Of a stretch of DNA of 42,691 nt, positions 27,172-36,785 are shown piece after piece (position 1 is the stretch's first letter; each line of letters opens with the position of its first letter). Origin of the DNA: Bdellovibrionales bacterium. GTDB lineage: Bacteria; Bdellovibrionota; Bdellovibrionia; Bdellovibrionales; UBA1609. The DNA lies in NCBI GenBank assembly GCA_020628165.1, contig JAHDFM010000014.1, positions 40,977 to 83,667 of the forward strand. The letters run 5' to 3'. The notes beneath the pieces are model-generated. The model was not told the DNA's origin, searched no databases, and was given only the letters and a program-made list of their open reading frames with translations. A program made the position numbers and the translations under genes.

Positions 27172-27494
27172 TGTGACGTTCCCTTTTTGAGCTAGTATAT
27201 AACTCAATTATTATCTAATTACAGCAACTTATGTGCCAGGATATCTTTTTCAAGACTGACCTGTCATTAATGTGTTAGACTTTTGTCGGTTCAAACAAAG
27301 TTATACTTACAAAACTTTTTTACATAAGATGCTTATTATCCATATTGCCATGAGACTGCTTGTTAACTGAAAAATATTTTGGTTTTATAGGATTAATAGA
27401 AATGTTAATTATTGAGTCACAACTTTAGACTAAAAAAAATAGTAAAAATTAGAGCTAGTATAAATACCTAGAGTTAAATAGTAATATGTAGTCA
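27172..27494. other. Divergent AT-rich intergenic region
   Basis: About 320 bp between the zinc-ribbon membrane protein (minus) and the papain-like protease (plus). It must hold both promoters. Only low-quality matches were seen, such as the TATACT-like stretch near 27195 on the minus strand. No open frame, repeat copy, hairpin with T-tract or RNA gene was recognised. Confidence 0.4.
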
Positions 27495-28934
27495 GTGAAT
27501 AGGATTCGGTTAATACTTATTTTTATAGTAACTACAATTACATCAATGAGCTTCGCAGACGATGAGATATATTGTAATCAAACCAGTAAAAAAAATATTG
27601 ATTTGACCTCATATTTTGATGGTCAGAGAGATCAGGGCCCAGCTGGCTGGTGTACAGGACATGTTAAAGCTGATTTAAAAACTTATCACTTAAAAAAAAA
27701 TAATTTAATCGGTGCAGGTGAACAGTTATCAGGTGAGGCCATTTCCATTAGAGATAACAATAAAGACAGAGAAGGCCGTATACGAACAATCAATCAAAAT
27801 AAATATAGATTTAAGGCTTACAATCAACTTTTAAGGGACACCAACCGTCAAATTGATGAAGTAGAAAGAGCTCTCAATGTGACTAGAGTCACCACGAATA
27901 ATGATGAAGAAAGCATAAAAAGCATAACTTTGGATTTACAGAAGCTTAAAGTCATGAAAAATAGATATGAAGATATTATAGATGACCTTATGGCACGAGG
28001 CTTTGAAGGCGAGGATGTGGGCGGTAAATTTACAAACTCTTCTGAGGGCTATCTATGTTTAGAGTCGGACTTGACCTCTTATAAAGATTTTATAATGAGG
28101 TTGGAAAACGAGGCATTTGATATATTAAGCCTGGAAACTCCAATGTCGTTGAGTCAAAAAAGTGATGGTAATAATCGCTATAAATTGCAATTCGATCTTT
28201 TGTCATTTCCTCGTACGGATAGACACTTACTGTGTCGACAATCTATGAACTTAAGCCATATTTTAAATAACTTAACTGTCGATGAGATATTTCAAGTTAT
28301 AGTTAATCAAGAAATAGTTGATCCACTGCAGGAGCTGTACAAAAAAAATTGTCAAAAAAAGTTTCCTATTAATTTAGATCCCAGATATTTTTCGAGAGCT
28401 AATAATTCAAAACAACAAATACTCAATAAAATTAATGAAATGTTAGATAGAGAAACACCTCTCTATTTAACATATAGTACAAAAATATTTAAAGACAAAG
28501 AGTTTGTTACTAATCCGCTTGTTGATAGTTCTGAAGAGGATTCAATTTATCACGCCTCCTCTTTAGTTGGTAAAAAATATAACTGTCAGACAGAGCAATA
28601 TGATTACATTTTAAAAAATACGTGGGGAGACTATGGATGTGAAAGAAAAAAATCAAAAATGATAAAGTCTCTTTGGCAGGACGATGTTAATGTCAGAACA
28701 GATATTAGTATGTGCATCCGTCAAAAGTGGTGTGATTCAAAAGGTGAAATCGAAAAAGAAATCTGTGAAATGAAATGTGAAACTGAAAAATATAGCTCAC
28801 TCAAAGGTGAACATGAGAAGACGATGTTTAGTTGCACGAGTAATGGTTACTTTATAGTACCAGCCGAACTTTTGGCAAGAGGTATGCGAGGTGTTGGGCA
28901 TTATGATGTTAAAATGACGGGGGTACCTCTTTGA
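27495..28934 (+). CDS. Exported papain-like (C1) cysteine protease with large insertion
   Basis: 479 residues from a GTG start without a clear ribosome site; a signal peptide ends near residue 21 (TSMSFA then DDE). The catalytic elements of a C1-type peptidase are in order: the oxyanion Gln47 and nucleophile Cys53 in RDQGPAGWCTGH, His353 in YHASSLVGK and Asn375 in LKNTWGDYGC. In papain the nucleophile is in GSCW; here it is GWCT, and the disulfide Cys before it is Ala50. About 300 residues, helical and charged, separate Cys from His (roughly 150 in papain). Many cysteines in the last 110 residues suggest disulfides. Periplasmic or secreted; a role in degrading foreign or envelope proteins is inference. 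Confidence 0.75.
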   Translation: MNRIRLILIFIVTTITSMSFADDEIYCNQTSKKNIDLTSYFDGQRDQGPAGWCTGHVKADLKTYHLKKNNLIGAGEQLSGEAISIRDNNKDREGRIRTINQNKYRFKAYNQLLRDTNRQIDEVERALNVTRVTTNNDEESIKSITLDLQKLKVMKNRYEDIIDDLMARGFEGEDVGGKFTNSSEGYLCLESDLTSYKDFIMRLENEAFDILSLETPMSLSQKSDGNNRYKLQFDLLSFPRTDRHLLCRQSMNLSHILNNLTVDEIFQVIVNQEIVDPLQELYKKNCQKKFPINLDPRYFSRANNSKQQILNKINEMLDRETPLYLTYSTKIFKDKEFVTNPLVDSSEEDSIYHASSLVGKKYNCQTEQYDYILKNTWGDYGCERKKSKMIKSLWQDDVNVRTDISMCIRQKWCDSKGEIEKEICEMKCETEKYSSLKGEHEKTMFSCTSNGYFIVPAELLARGMRGVGHYDVKMTGVPL

Positions 28935-28974
28935 TTTAAGAGAAAATCAAGGTTTGTTAACGGGAAATTAGTTT

Positions 28975-29334
28975 ATGAGTGTGTTAAGGTTTTTTTTGAT
29001 TGTTAGTTTTCTTACTTTAGGTCAGAACATATTTGCTTGTCAGATGACACAATTTTTTATAGCTGAGAAAGAAAAATTAAAATCCAAAAAATTTTGTTAT
29101 GAACAGTCTTTAAAAATTGTTTATAGTAAGTGCAAGAGCTGTCAGATTATAAAAGAGATGAATGAAAGAATATATGTTCCAGAATCTTCCTACGGCAATC
29201 GTGATTTTTTGACTTGTAAGTTGAAAAAAAGCAAAGCTGTCTATTTACATTTTGATAAATCTAGAAAAAAATCACTAATAGCTTGTCTATTTGCTGATGG
29301 CTCCATCGCCAGTCCAAGATTATTTCAGCTGTGA
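28975..29334 (+). CDS. Small exported Cys-containing protein
   Basis: 119 residues. Signal peptide to about residue 21 (FFLIVSFLTLGQNIFA), then a basic mature part with six cysteines, including a C-x2-C (KCKSCQ) near residue 55. No family recognised. It lies 40 nt downstream of the papain-like protease gene on the same strand and could be its co-transcribed partner, for example an inhibitor or chaperone; this is speculation from position. It converges on the giant lipoprotein gene with a single base between the stop codons. Confidence 0.6.
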   Translation: MSVLRFFLIVSFLTLGQNIFACQMTQFFIAEKEKLKSKKFCYEQSLKIVYSKCKSCQIIKEMNERIYVPESSYGNRDFLTCKLKKSKAVYLHFDKSRKKSLIACLFADGSIASPRLFQL

Positions 29335-29335
29335 T

Positions 29336-32300
29336 TTAGTCGTCAGAGCCCCACATGATAGACTCATCATCATTTTCCATATAACTGGTTGTAGATTTTG
29401 GTTCCCACCACATTGCAAATTTTTTAGTTGGGTCTACAGCTTGAAAAATTCGACCGGCGACTGTGTTAGTCACTCTTTTGTAATAAACACCGTTGGCGGC
29501 ACTGCCATCTAAAGTAAATGTTGATTCAACAGCACCTGTGGCAGCATTTACGATTTCAATGGTCATTGCCTCAGTGGCAGCTACAGCTGCATACTCAGAG
29601 TTGCCTGGCAGTATATACCTTTTAAAAAATTTAGATGTACTAGCAAAACTTGCTGAACAATACCCGTTAGAATCTGCGTAACTGTTGGCTCCAATTTTAT
29701 TACCTATTGTTGCAGTTAACTTAAGGGCAGATCCACTATAAAGACTACCTGTAGAGCCAAAGGAATAAGATGTGCCTTCATTGTAAGTGCTAGTCGTTGG
29801 AGTTCCAGTGCCGTAACTAGCAGTGACATTAACTCCAGTTCCGTAAACACCAAAACGGGCAGAGTTCGATGGAAAACCAATAATCTCTTGATTGACTGGC
29901 GATAGTAACATCGGATCAGCCGTTGTGTTGCCATCTTTAAAAGCAATGATCAGTCCATCACTAATTACTTTGTAGGACCCATATGTTGTAATCGTAATAG
30001 GTGTCGTTGTTCCACTATTAGCAGCAAGAGTCGTTGATGTGATGAGAGTGGTTCCTCGATAGATATTTATATTTGAAGTTTCAAAGGCAAAGAGGTGTAA
30101 CCTTTGAGGAGAGCTTCTAGAGAAATCAAAAACGTACTCTTTGCCACTAAACCCTTTAGAGGCCCACGAAATATTGGTGCCTGCTCTTTGACCGTTCACA
30201 TAAAAAGGTTTATCAGACTCTAGTAAGTCATGTTGAGCACAGGTAAAATCAAAAGTGTCTCCAGCATTGGTTAAAGTTGTTAAGTTGCTACCATTTCTTT
30301 TAATGAGTGTACCGCCTCCATCAAATGCGATCACTCGACAGCCTGTTGCCCCACCAACATTGGCGGCAGCGTAGTTAGCTGTAAAGAAAGGTATATTGGG
30401 TCCTGTAGATTCTGTTATAATATTACTTGCTTCGACCACATTAGCACCGACTTTGGCTTTAATGAAAACGTCATATTCAGTACCAGCAGTTAAACCAGTG
30501 ATTTCAACATTGCGGTCTGTAGACACTCCATCAGCAAACTGAGAGTAAGTGGAATCAGTAGAGAGTTTATAAAAAATATCGTAATCTGTGATTCCACCAG
30601 TGATTGGGGCTGTCCAAGACATTTTTAAACTCGTAGTGAGTCGTTCATCGAGACCTAATATAAAAGTGGAATCAGGTACAAAAGCGTTGCTCGTTGCTAC
30701 AACTCCTTCATTGCCATTGACATCAATGGCACGAACAGAAATATAGTAAGAAGTTCCAGGCACTAAGAAGAAAGAAGCGCCATCAACGCCATCTTGAAGA
30801 GTGTAGTTACCTGCAGGAGTGCCAACATTTATCCAGTCGACCGTGTTATTGACTCCTGCACCGCTATTTGAAGTTCCTAGAGCTACTTCGTAATAATCAA
30901 TTCCACAGGCGTCAGTGGCATCGCCTGACCAGTTAAATGTGGGTGTTTGTACAAATGTAGATGTTCCAGTGAGGCTAGTTCCAGTAATTGCTGTAGGTGC
31001 ATTTGCATCTACTACGAAAGGAGTCGTTGACACTCCATATGTAGAAACATTCCCAGAAGTGTCCTCGGCATAAACTGTCGCATAATGATTGATACACTCG
31101 TTCAGTGTGAGTCCAGTGAATGTGTAACTAGTTACTGAGTTTGATAGCGTTACAAAGGCAGCAATGTCATCACCACCAATGGCATTGGCTGAAAGGCCAA
31201 TGTATTGATTGGCAATGTCTGTGCTGGTAGACAGGGTCCAACTAATGAGTGGTGATGTTGTCGTGGCCGTGTGCTGTACTGGGTGAGTGATTCCTGTCGG
31301 TGGGTTTGGATTGAGTGTGTCGAGTTCATAAGTGACATTTGCAGTGGAGCATGTAGAAACATATGAACTCGTATCAGTAACATTGGCATAAAAGGTGTAA
31401 ATGGCATCTGTGGATAAGTCGGGGGAGAGTGTGATGTCTACAGATGTGCCTGTTGCTACTGCTGATCCAACTTCTGTAGAGCATGTGTTATCAGAAAATA
31501 TTTTAACAGTGTTACCATTGGCAACATCACCGCCACTGACTGTGATTTCAGGTGAAGGGTCATTATTAGGACTAGTTAGTGGATCCAACAGCACTAAACT
31601 TGTTGGTGGTGAAACAGGGGTGTCTGTCACTTGCGTGAGAGTGTTTGAATACTCAATGTAAGTAGTTCCCACTTTTGCCATGATGTAAATATCATAGCTA
31701 CTTGAAGGTGTTAAGCCTGTGAGAGTTGTTGTCGTTAAAGTAGAAACGCCATCAGCAACTAAAGTGTAACTGGAGTCAGCTGAAAGTTTGTAGTATATTT
31801 CATAATCAGTGATGCCAGCAGTGATCGGTGTGGTCCAACTTAAATCAAGCTGATCAGGATAAGGCGTGACAACTGATAAAGTAAAAGTAGGGCTTACAAT
31901 AAAGCTTGAGCTGGTGACAATATTACTGTAGTTGCCATAACTGTCTTTTGATCTTATAGACATGTAGTAAGTGCCACCTGGATTTAAATTAATGATAGCG
32001 CCGTCAATCCCATTTTCGAGAGTATAATTACCAGCTGGTGTTCCAACATCTAACCAATCTTGTGTATCATTCACTCCAGCACCGCTATTAGAAGTTCCAA
32101 GCGCTACTTCATAACTTGCAACACCACAGGCGTCACTTGATGGTGTGAAATTGAGGGTTGGTGTTTTTACTAAAGTAGGAGTGCCGCTTAAACTGATTCC
32201 ACTTGGGTCAGTTGGGTTGTTCGCATCGACCTGAAATGGAGTTGTTGAGATAGCATAAATAGACTCATTACCAGCGTTGTCTTCAACGTATAAAGATGGG

Positions 32301-35300
32301 TAAATGTCAGTACATTCACTGAGACTGAGACCTGAAAAACTATAGCTAGTGTCAGTGTTATTTAGAGATTCCCAACCAGAGATATCATTACCTCCAGCTG
32401 CGTTTGTCGACAAACCAATGTATTGGTTGGCAATGTCCGTACTGGTTGAAAGTGTCCAACTGATGGCAGGTGATGTTGTTGTGCTTGTGTGAAGAGCAGC
32501 GTGAGTAATACTGGTTGGAGGGTCTGGGTTGGTAGCATCGTATTCGTAGACTACGTTGGCCGTCGAACAAACTGATACATATGCATCAGGGTCAGTGACA
32601 TTGGCATAAAAGGTGTAAGAAGTTTCGGTGGTTAAATCAGGGCTGACCGTAATATTTACCGAAGATCCAGTAGCGACTGCAGAACCTACTTCTGTACTAC
32701 AAGTATTGTCACTAAAAAGTTTTATAGTGTTGCCACTCAATGTACTGCCGCCAGACACGGTGATCTCAGGTGAAGCATCACTGTTTGGGCTTGTGGCTGG
32801 GTTCTGTAAAATTAATGAAGTTGGTGGTAACAAAGGTGCGTCCGTAGTTTCAGTTAGAGTGTTTGAATACTCAACGTAAGTTGTTGCTACTTTTGTCATG
32901 ATATAAATGTCATATGTGTTAGCTGGTGATAAACCAGTCAGAGTGGTAGTAGTCGCTGTAGAAACACCATCACCAAATAGAGCGTAGCTAGAATCTGCAG
33001 CTAACTTATAGTAAATTTCGTAATCGGTGATGCCTGAAGTGAGTGGAGCTGTCCAACTTAGATCAATTTTATCTTGGTAAACATTTGTTTGAGAGAGAGT
33101 GAACGTAGGATTAACTGTAAAAGCAGTGCTAGTAACTATATTGCTAAAATTTCCAAAGGTGTCTTTCGATCTGATTGATACGTAATAAGTGCCACCAGGG
33201 TTTAAATTAAAAGAAGCGCCGTCAATACCACTTTCAAGTGTATAATTTCCAGCAGGGCTGCCTACATCTAACCAGTTAAGTGTATCATTCACCCCAGCAC
33301 CGCTGTTAGAGGTGCCAACGGCTAACTCATAGCCAGCAATGCCACATGAGTCAGAAGATGGCGTGAACGTCAGTGTCGGTGCTTTAATGAGGGTAGGCGT
33401 GCCAGATAGGCTTAATCCACTCGGGTCACTAGGATTGTTGGCATCAACTTGAAAAGGCGTCGTTGAAACAGCATATACAGATACATTGCCAGCATTGTCT
33501 TCAACGTACATAGATGGGTAATAGTCAGTGCACTCGTTTAAGCTTAGGCTGTTAAAACTATAATTGGTGTCTGAGTTGTTTATAGTTTCCCAACCAGCGA
33601 TGTCGTTACCACCGGCAGGATTTACAGACAATCCGATGTATTGGTTAGCAACATCTGTGCTGGTCGACAACGTCCAGCTGATACTTGGAGAGGTTACTGT
33701 GTCATTGTGTGTGACTGCATGAGTGATTGCAGTAGGTGGCTCAGGGTTGGTGAGATCTAGTTCGTAAACAACGTTGGCAGTAGAACAAGGCGATACGTAT
33801 GAATCAGGGTCTGTGACGTTGGCATAAAAGGTATAAGTGGTTTCAGACACTAAGTCGGGTGCCAATGTGATATTAACAGAGGTTCCAGAAGCAACGGCAG
33901 TGCCCACTTCTGCGCTACACGTGTTGTCACTGAAAATTTTAACTGTGTTGCCACTCAAGGTGCTACCACCAGACACTGTGATTTCTGGGGAGGTGTCATT
34001 GCCTGGGCTACTACTGGGGTTGAGTAAAACAAGAGATGTTGGCGGTAGAAGAGGAGCATCCATGGTTTCAGTGAGAGTGTTGGTGAATTCAATATTTGTG
34101 GATGTAATTTTAGCAATAACATAGATGTCATATGTATTACCTGGTGTTAAGCCTGTTAAAGTTGTTGTTCTTGCAGTCGAAACACCATCTGCAAAAAGAG
34201 TGAAGCTAGAATCTGCGGTTAATTTATAATAAATGTCGTAATCAGTAATTCCTGCGGTGATGGGTGCTGTCCAGCTAAGGTCGATCTTGTCTTGAAAGAC
34301 ATCTGTTTGTGAAAGGGTGAATGTTGGGTTAGCAACAAAGCTTGCGCTTGTAACTGTATTACTTAAGTTGCCAAAAGTGTCTCTCGATCTAATTGAAACA
34401 AAGTAAGTTCCACCAGGTGTTAAATTAAATGCAGCACCATCGATACCGCTTTCTAAAGTATAACTTCCTGCAGGTGTACCAACGACTAACCAATCTTGAA
34501 TATCGTTCACTCCAGCGCCGCTGTTAGAGGTGCCTAATGCAATTTCATAGTTGGCAATGCCACAAGCGTCTGTGGATGGCGTGAAGGTGAGAGTTGGAGT
34601 TTTAATGAGCGTAGGAGTTCCAGATAAGCTAAGACCACTTGGATCTGTAGGGTTATTAGCGTCCACTTGGAATGAAGTGGCTGACACGGCATAAACCGAA
34701 GTCAAACCAACATCATCTGTTGCAAAAAGGGTGGCGTAGTAATCAGTACATTCGTTAAGTGCAAGTCCTGTGAGTGTTCGAGAAGTTTCTGAGTTTGTTA
34801 AGTTGACCCATCCAGCAACGTCGTTGCCACCAGCTGGGTTTGTTGAAATTCCAATGCTTTGACTGGCAACATCAGTGCTAGTTGATAGAGCCCAACTGAT
34901 CAGTGGGCTTGTTGAGATGTTATCATGAGTTGCTGAGTGAGTGATGAGTGTTTGCGGATTGGGAGCTGTGGTGTCGACTTCGTAATTCACAGTGGCAGTA
35001 GAGCAAGGTGAAACACCCCCAAAACTATTGGTCGTAATGGCATAGAAGTTATAAGTACCATCGCTAAGTGTGGATGAAGTTAGGTTGATAGTTGTTCCAG
35101 TCGCTGTGCCTGTGGCAACTAAATTGGTGCAAGCCGCGTCTGTATAAAGGGTTACGGTTTGTGTTGGTCCAACATCTCCACCACTCACTGCAATGGTTGG
35201 TGTGTTGTCAGTATTAGGTGTCGTTGTCGGGTTTTGTAAAACAAGACTTGTCGGAGCAATTGCAGGTATAACAGAGTGCCCTTGAAGGCTCACAGGTAAA

Positions 35301-35701
35301 ATTTGGAGTGATGCCCCATCTAAATATTGAATCTGCATAGTTTCATCAAAGTCATCTAACGTATTGGGGGCAAATTCGATCACTACAGAACAGCTTGTAT
35401 TGTCTGGGATGATCGGAGTACAGTTACCACCAGTTCCTGGATAGTCTAAACCTTTAAAGCGAAAGGGCCCTGAACTTCCAACATGAGAAAAAGAACTTGC
35501 ATTGAAGCCACCATTATTTGTGATGATGAAAGTGTGGTCGGCTCTTGTGCCGTTAGGTACATAGTTATAGTCATAGCTGGCTGGTGCAATAGTGAGCGTG
35601 GCTGGTTGAGTTGAGCCATTGGAATCAGACTCATCACTGGATTGCGAAGAGCATCCCACAGAGAGAATAAGTATTAAAAATAGTAGACCTTTAACGTACA
35701 T
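29336..35701 (-). CDS. Giant modular surface lipoprotein with Ig/FN3-like domains
   Basis: 2,121 residues from ATG 35701 (a TTG precedes it). The lipobox LSVGC gives lipidated Cys17. Residues about 33-145 match a choice-of-anchor/HYDIN-type domain (FIITNNGGF; CSVVIEFAPN). Four tandem modules of about 405 residues follow (about 150-1768). Each has four beta-sandwich units: an Ig-like unit starting PPTSLVL, an FN3-like unit with LNECTDYY, one with GTSNSGAGVN, and a classical FN3 (DKIDLSWTAPI...LTGLTPGNTYDIY). The last ~350 residues, with several Gly/Thr-rich strands, form a domain I do not recognise, ending WGSDD. Probably a long adhesin or spacer on the cell surface. It is divergent from an outer-membrane barrel gene. 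Confidence 0.88.
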   Translation of the reverse strand: MYVKGLLFLILILSVGCSSQSSDESDSNGSTQPATLTIAPASYDYNYVPNGTRADHTFIITNNGGFNASSFSHVGSSGPFRFKGLDYPGTGGNCTPIIPDNTSCSVVIEFAPNTLDDFDETMQIQYLDGASLQILPVSLQGHSVIPAIAPTSLVLQNPTTTPNTDNTPTIAVSGGDVGPTQTVTLYTDAACTNLVATGTATGTTINLTSSTLSDGTYNFYAITTNSFGGVSPCSTATVNYEVDTTAPNPQTLITHSATHDNISTSPLISWALSTSTDVASQSIGISTNPAGGNDVAGWVNLTNSETSRTLTGLALNECTDYYATLFATDDVGLTSVYAVSATSFQVDANNPTDPSGLSLSGTPTLIKTPTLTFTPSTDACGIANYEIALGTSNSGAGVNDIQDWLVVGTPAGSYTLESGIDGAAFNLTPGGTYFVSIRSRDTFGNLSNTVTSASFVANPTFTLSQTDVFQDKIDLSWTAPITAGITDYDIYYKLTADSSFTLFADGVSTARTTTLTGLTPGNTYDIYVIAKITSTNIEFTNTLTETMDAPLLPPTSLVLLNPSSSPGNDTSPEITVSGGSTLSGNTVKIFSDNTCSAEVGTAVASGTSVNITLAPDLVSETTYTFYANVTDPDSYVSPCSTANVVYELDLTNPEPPTAITHAVTHNDTVTSPSISWTLSTSTDVANQYIGLSVNPAGGNDIAGWETINNSDTNYSFNSLSLNECTDYYPSMYVEDNAGNVSVYAVSTTPFQVDANNPSDPSGLSLSGTPTLIKAPTLTFTPSSDSCGIAGYELAVGTSNSGAGVNDTLNWLDVGSPAGNYTLESGIDGASFNLNPGGTYYVSIRSKDTFGNFSNIVTSTAFTVNPTFTLSQTNVYQDKIDLSWTAPLTSGITDYEIYYKLAADSSYALFGDGVSTATTTTLTGLSPANTYDIYIMTKVATTYVEYSNTLTETTDAPLLPPTSLILQNPATSPNSDASPEITVSGGSTLSGNTIKLFSDNTCSTEVGSAVATGSSVNITVSPDLTTETSYTFYANVTDPDAYVSVCSTANVVYEYDATNPDPPTSITHAALHTSTTTSPAISWTLSTSTDIANQYIGLSTNAAGGNDISGWESLNNTDTSYSFSGLSLSECTDIYPSLYVEDNAGNESIYAISTTPFQVDANNPTDPSGISLSGTPTLVKTPTLNFTPSSDACGVASYEVALGTSNSGAGVNDTQDWLDVGTPAGNYTLENGIDGAIINLNPGGTYYMSIRSKDSYGNYSNIVTSSSFIVSPTFTLSVVTPYPDQLDLSWTTPITAGITDYEIYYKLSADSSYTLVADGVSTLTTTTLTGLTPSSSYDIYIMAKVGTTYIEYSNTLTQVTDTPVSPPTSLVLLDPLTSPNNDPSPEITVSGGDVANGNTVKIFSDNTCSTEVGSAVATGTSVDITLSPDLSTDAIYTFYANVTDTSSYVSTCSTANVTYELDTLNPNPPTGITHPVQHTATTTSPLISWTLSTSTDIANQYIGLSANAIGGDDIAAFVTLSNSVTSYTFTGLTLNECINHYATVYAEDTSGNVSTYGVSTTPFVVDANAPTAITGTSLTGTSTFVQTPTFNWSGDATDACGIDYYEVALGTSNSGAGVNNTVDWINVGTPAGNYTLQDGVDGASFFLVPGTSYYISVRAIDVNGNEGVVATSNAFVPDSTFILGLDERLTTSLKMSWTAPITGGITDYDIFYKLSTDSTYSQFADGVSTDRNVEITGLTAGTEYDVFIKAKVGANVVEASNIITESTGPNIPFFTANYAAANVGGATGCRVIAFDGGGTLIKRNGSNLTTLTNAGDTFDFTCAQHDLLESDKPFYVNGQRAGTNISWASKGFSGKEYVFDFSRSSPQRLHLFAFETSNINIYRGTTLITSTTLAANSGTTTPITITTYGSYKVISDGLIIAFKDGNTTADPMLLSPVNQEIIGFPSNSARFGVYGTGVNVTASYGTGTPTTSTYNEGTSYSFGSTGSLYSGSALKLTATIGNKIGANSYADSNGYCSASFASTSKFFKRYILPGNSEYAAVAATEAMTIEIVNAATGAVESTFTLDGSAANGVYYKRVTNTVAGRIFQAVDPTKKFAMWWEPKSTTSYMENDDESIMWGSDD
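30400..35255 (-). repeat. Four tandem ~1.2-kb coding repeats
   Basis: Inside the giant lipoprotein gene, approximate module limits are 34045-35255, 32830-34045, 31605-32830 and 30400-31605. Modules 2 and 3 are very close in sequence over long stretches, and modules 1 and 4 are more diverged. The near-equal lengths indicate duplication of whole four-domain blocks rather than single domains, so the gene length may vary between strains. Confidence 0.8.
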
Positions 35702-35709
35702 CAAGACTT

Positions 35710-35718
35710 TTATCGGTC
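35710..35718 (-). promoter_or_regulatory. GACCGATAA motif before the giant lipoprotein gene
   Basis: On the minus strand GACCGATAA ends 8 nt before the ATG at 35701. The identical 9-mer occurs in the same position before the divergent gene at 35942. It contains CCGATAA, like the -10 of sigma-28 promoters, but no TAAA element at the usual 15-bp distance is present. Confidence 0.5.
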
Positions 35719-35925
35719 TGTTAAGCGTTTACATAAGTGAGAAAATTAACTTTTTAAAAGTATTTTGTTTCAATATAAAACAAAAGTGTTTCAATAAGAG
35801 ATAACTAATAAAATTCAACTTTTTTTATTTACAAAAGAGTGATAATTTACAAAATTATAAATTTTTTGTGACGTTTTTAAAATTAAAAAAATGCTAACTT
35901 TTCACCTTTAGTGCAGTTTCCTAAA

Positions 35926-35934
35926 GACCGATAA
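35926..35934 (+). promoter_or_regulatory. GACCGATAA motif before the barrel protein gene
   Basis: GACCGATAA ends 7 nt before the ATG at 35942, the same arrangement as at 35710-35718 on the other strand. If it is a -10 element, transcription would begin almost at the start codon and the mRNA would be leaderless; no Shine-Dalgarno sequence lies in the 7-nt gap. Confidence 0.5.
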
Positions 35935-35941
35935 TATCAAT

Positions 35942-36718
35942 ATGAAGCTGCAAATATTTGTACTTATTCTATTAATGAGCTTTTCCATTGAATCTACAGC
36001 AGGCTCTCTTTTTGGTGGAGTCGGTGGTGATTACTTAAACCCAAGGATTGAAAGATCAGAGGCTGGGAGTAGTTCCTTTTCGACAGCTTCAGAATTATCT
36101 TATCAGGGTTATGTGACTTTAGGTTATCAAGGAAGAAAAAAGAAACACTCCCTTCGTGGAACTTACATGCAAAAGTTTTTTGAATTAGAAGCGCCGACTA
36201 CGCGCACCTTCTCTGAACTTGAACACGACTTTGTGTCTTATAGTGTGATGTACAATTACTCGGGGAAGTCGCTTGATTTTTACTTAGAGTACTTAAACGA
36301 CTCCGCCTTTATTTTTGAAAATCAACAATTTATCACTACTTTCACTCCCACTCCTGTAGAAAATACTTTTGGTGGAATAGGTTTGCGTTTGAAAGCGTAC
36401 AGTGACAAACCACACAATTTATTTAGCTATATGAAGTACAGAAATTACAAAGACTCTCGAGGGAGTAAAGTCAGTTACAACAAGGGCTTTCGTTTGATTT
36501 TAGATTTTGCATATTATCAACAAATCTCATCAGAAGAAGCTTTCGGTTTAGAAGTGGAGTACAAAACAAAACTCAAAGCTGGTCTTAAAATCGAAAAAGG
36601 TGGTTTCTTCAACTACGGATTAAAATTAAACTTTATATCTGAAGAATACGAATGGGAAGACGACACCTACACACTCATAGACGTCGGCGGCGGCATCTTC
36701 TTAAAATTCAACTACTAA
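35942..36718 (+). CDS. Outer-membrane beta-barrel-like protein
   Basis: 258 residues. Signal peptide to about residue 20 (VLILLMSFSIESTAG). The mature part has repeated amphipathic strands with aromatic ends (YQGYVTLGYQG, FVSYSVMYNYSG, FDFYLEYL-like, NTFGGIGLRLKAYS, FNYGLKLNFIS) and ends in a typical C-terminal aromatic strand (GGGIFLKFNY), as expected for a barrel recognised by BamA. About ten to twelve strands are likely. Divergent from the giant lipoprotein, with which it shares an upstream motif, so the two may be co-expressed surface components. Specific function unknown. Confidence 0.7.
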   Translation: MKLQIFVLILLMSFSIESTAGSLFGGVGGDYLNPRIERSEAGSSSFSTASELSYQGYVTLGYQGRKKKHSLRGTYMQKFFELEAPTTRTFSELEHDFVSYSVMYNYSGKSLDFYLEYLNDSAFIFENQQFITTFTPTPVENTFGGIGLRLKAYSDKPHNLFSYMKYRNYKDSRGSKVSYNKGFRLILDFAYYQQISSEEAFGLEVEYKTKLKAGLKIEKGGFFNYGLKLNFISEEYEWEDDTYTLIDVGGGIFLKFNY

Positions 36719-36785
36719 ACCACCAACGCCTTAAACTAAGTACCACTAATTCATTCACCGCACAAGCATTCAAAGCACAGCATAG

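Noticed and set aside
35907-35934. Full sigma-28 (FliA-type) promoter before the barrel gene
   Set aside because: The -10-like CCGATAA is present, but no TAAA -35 element at the correct 15-bp spacing; only the motif itself is reported.
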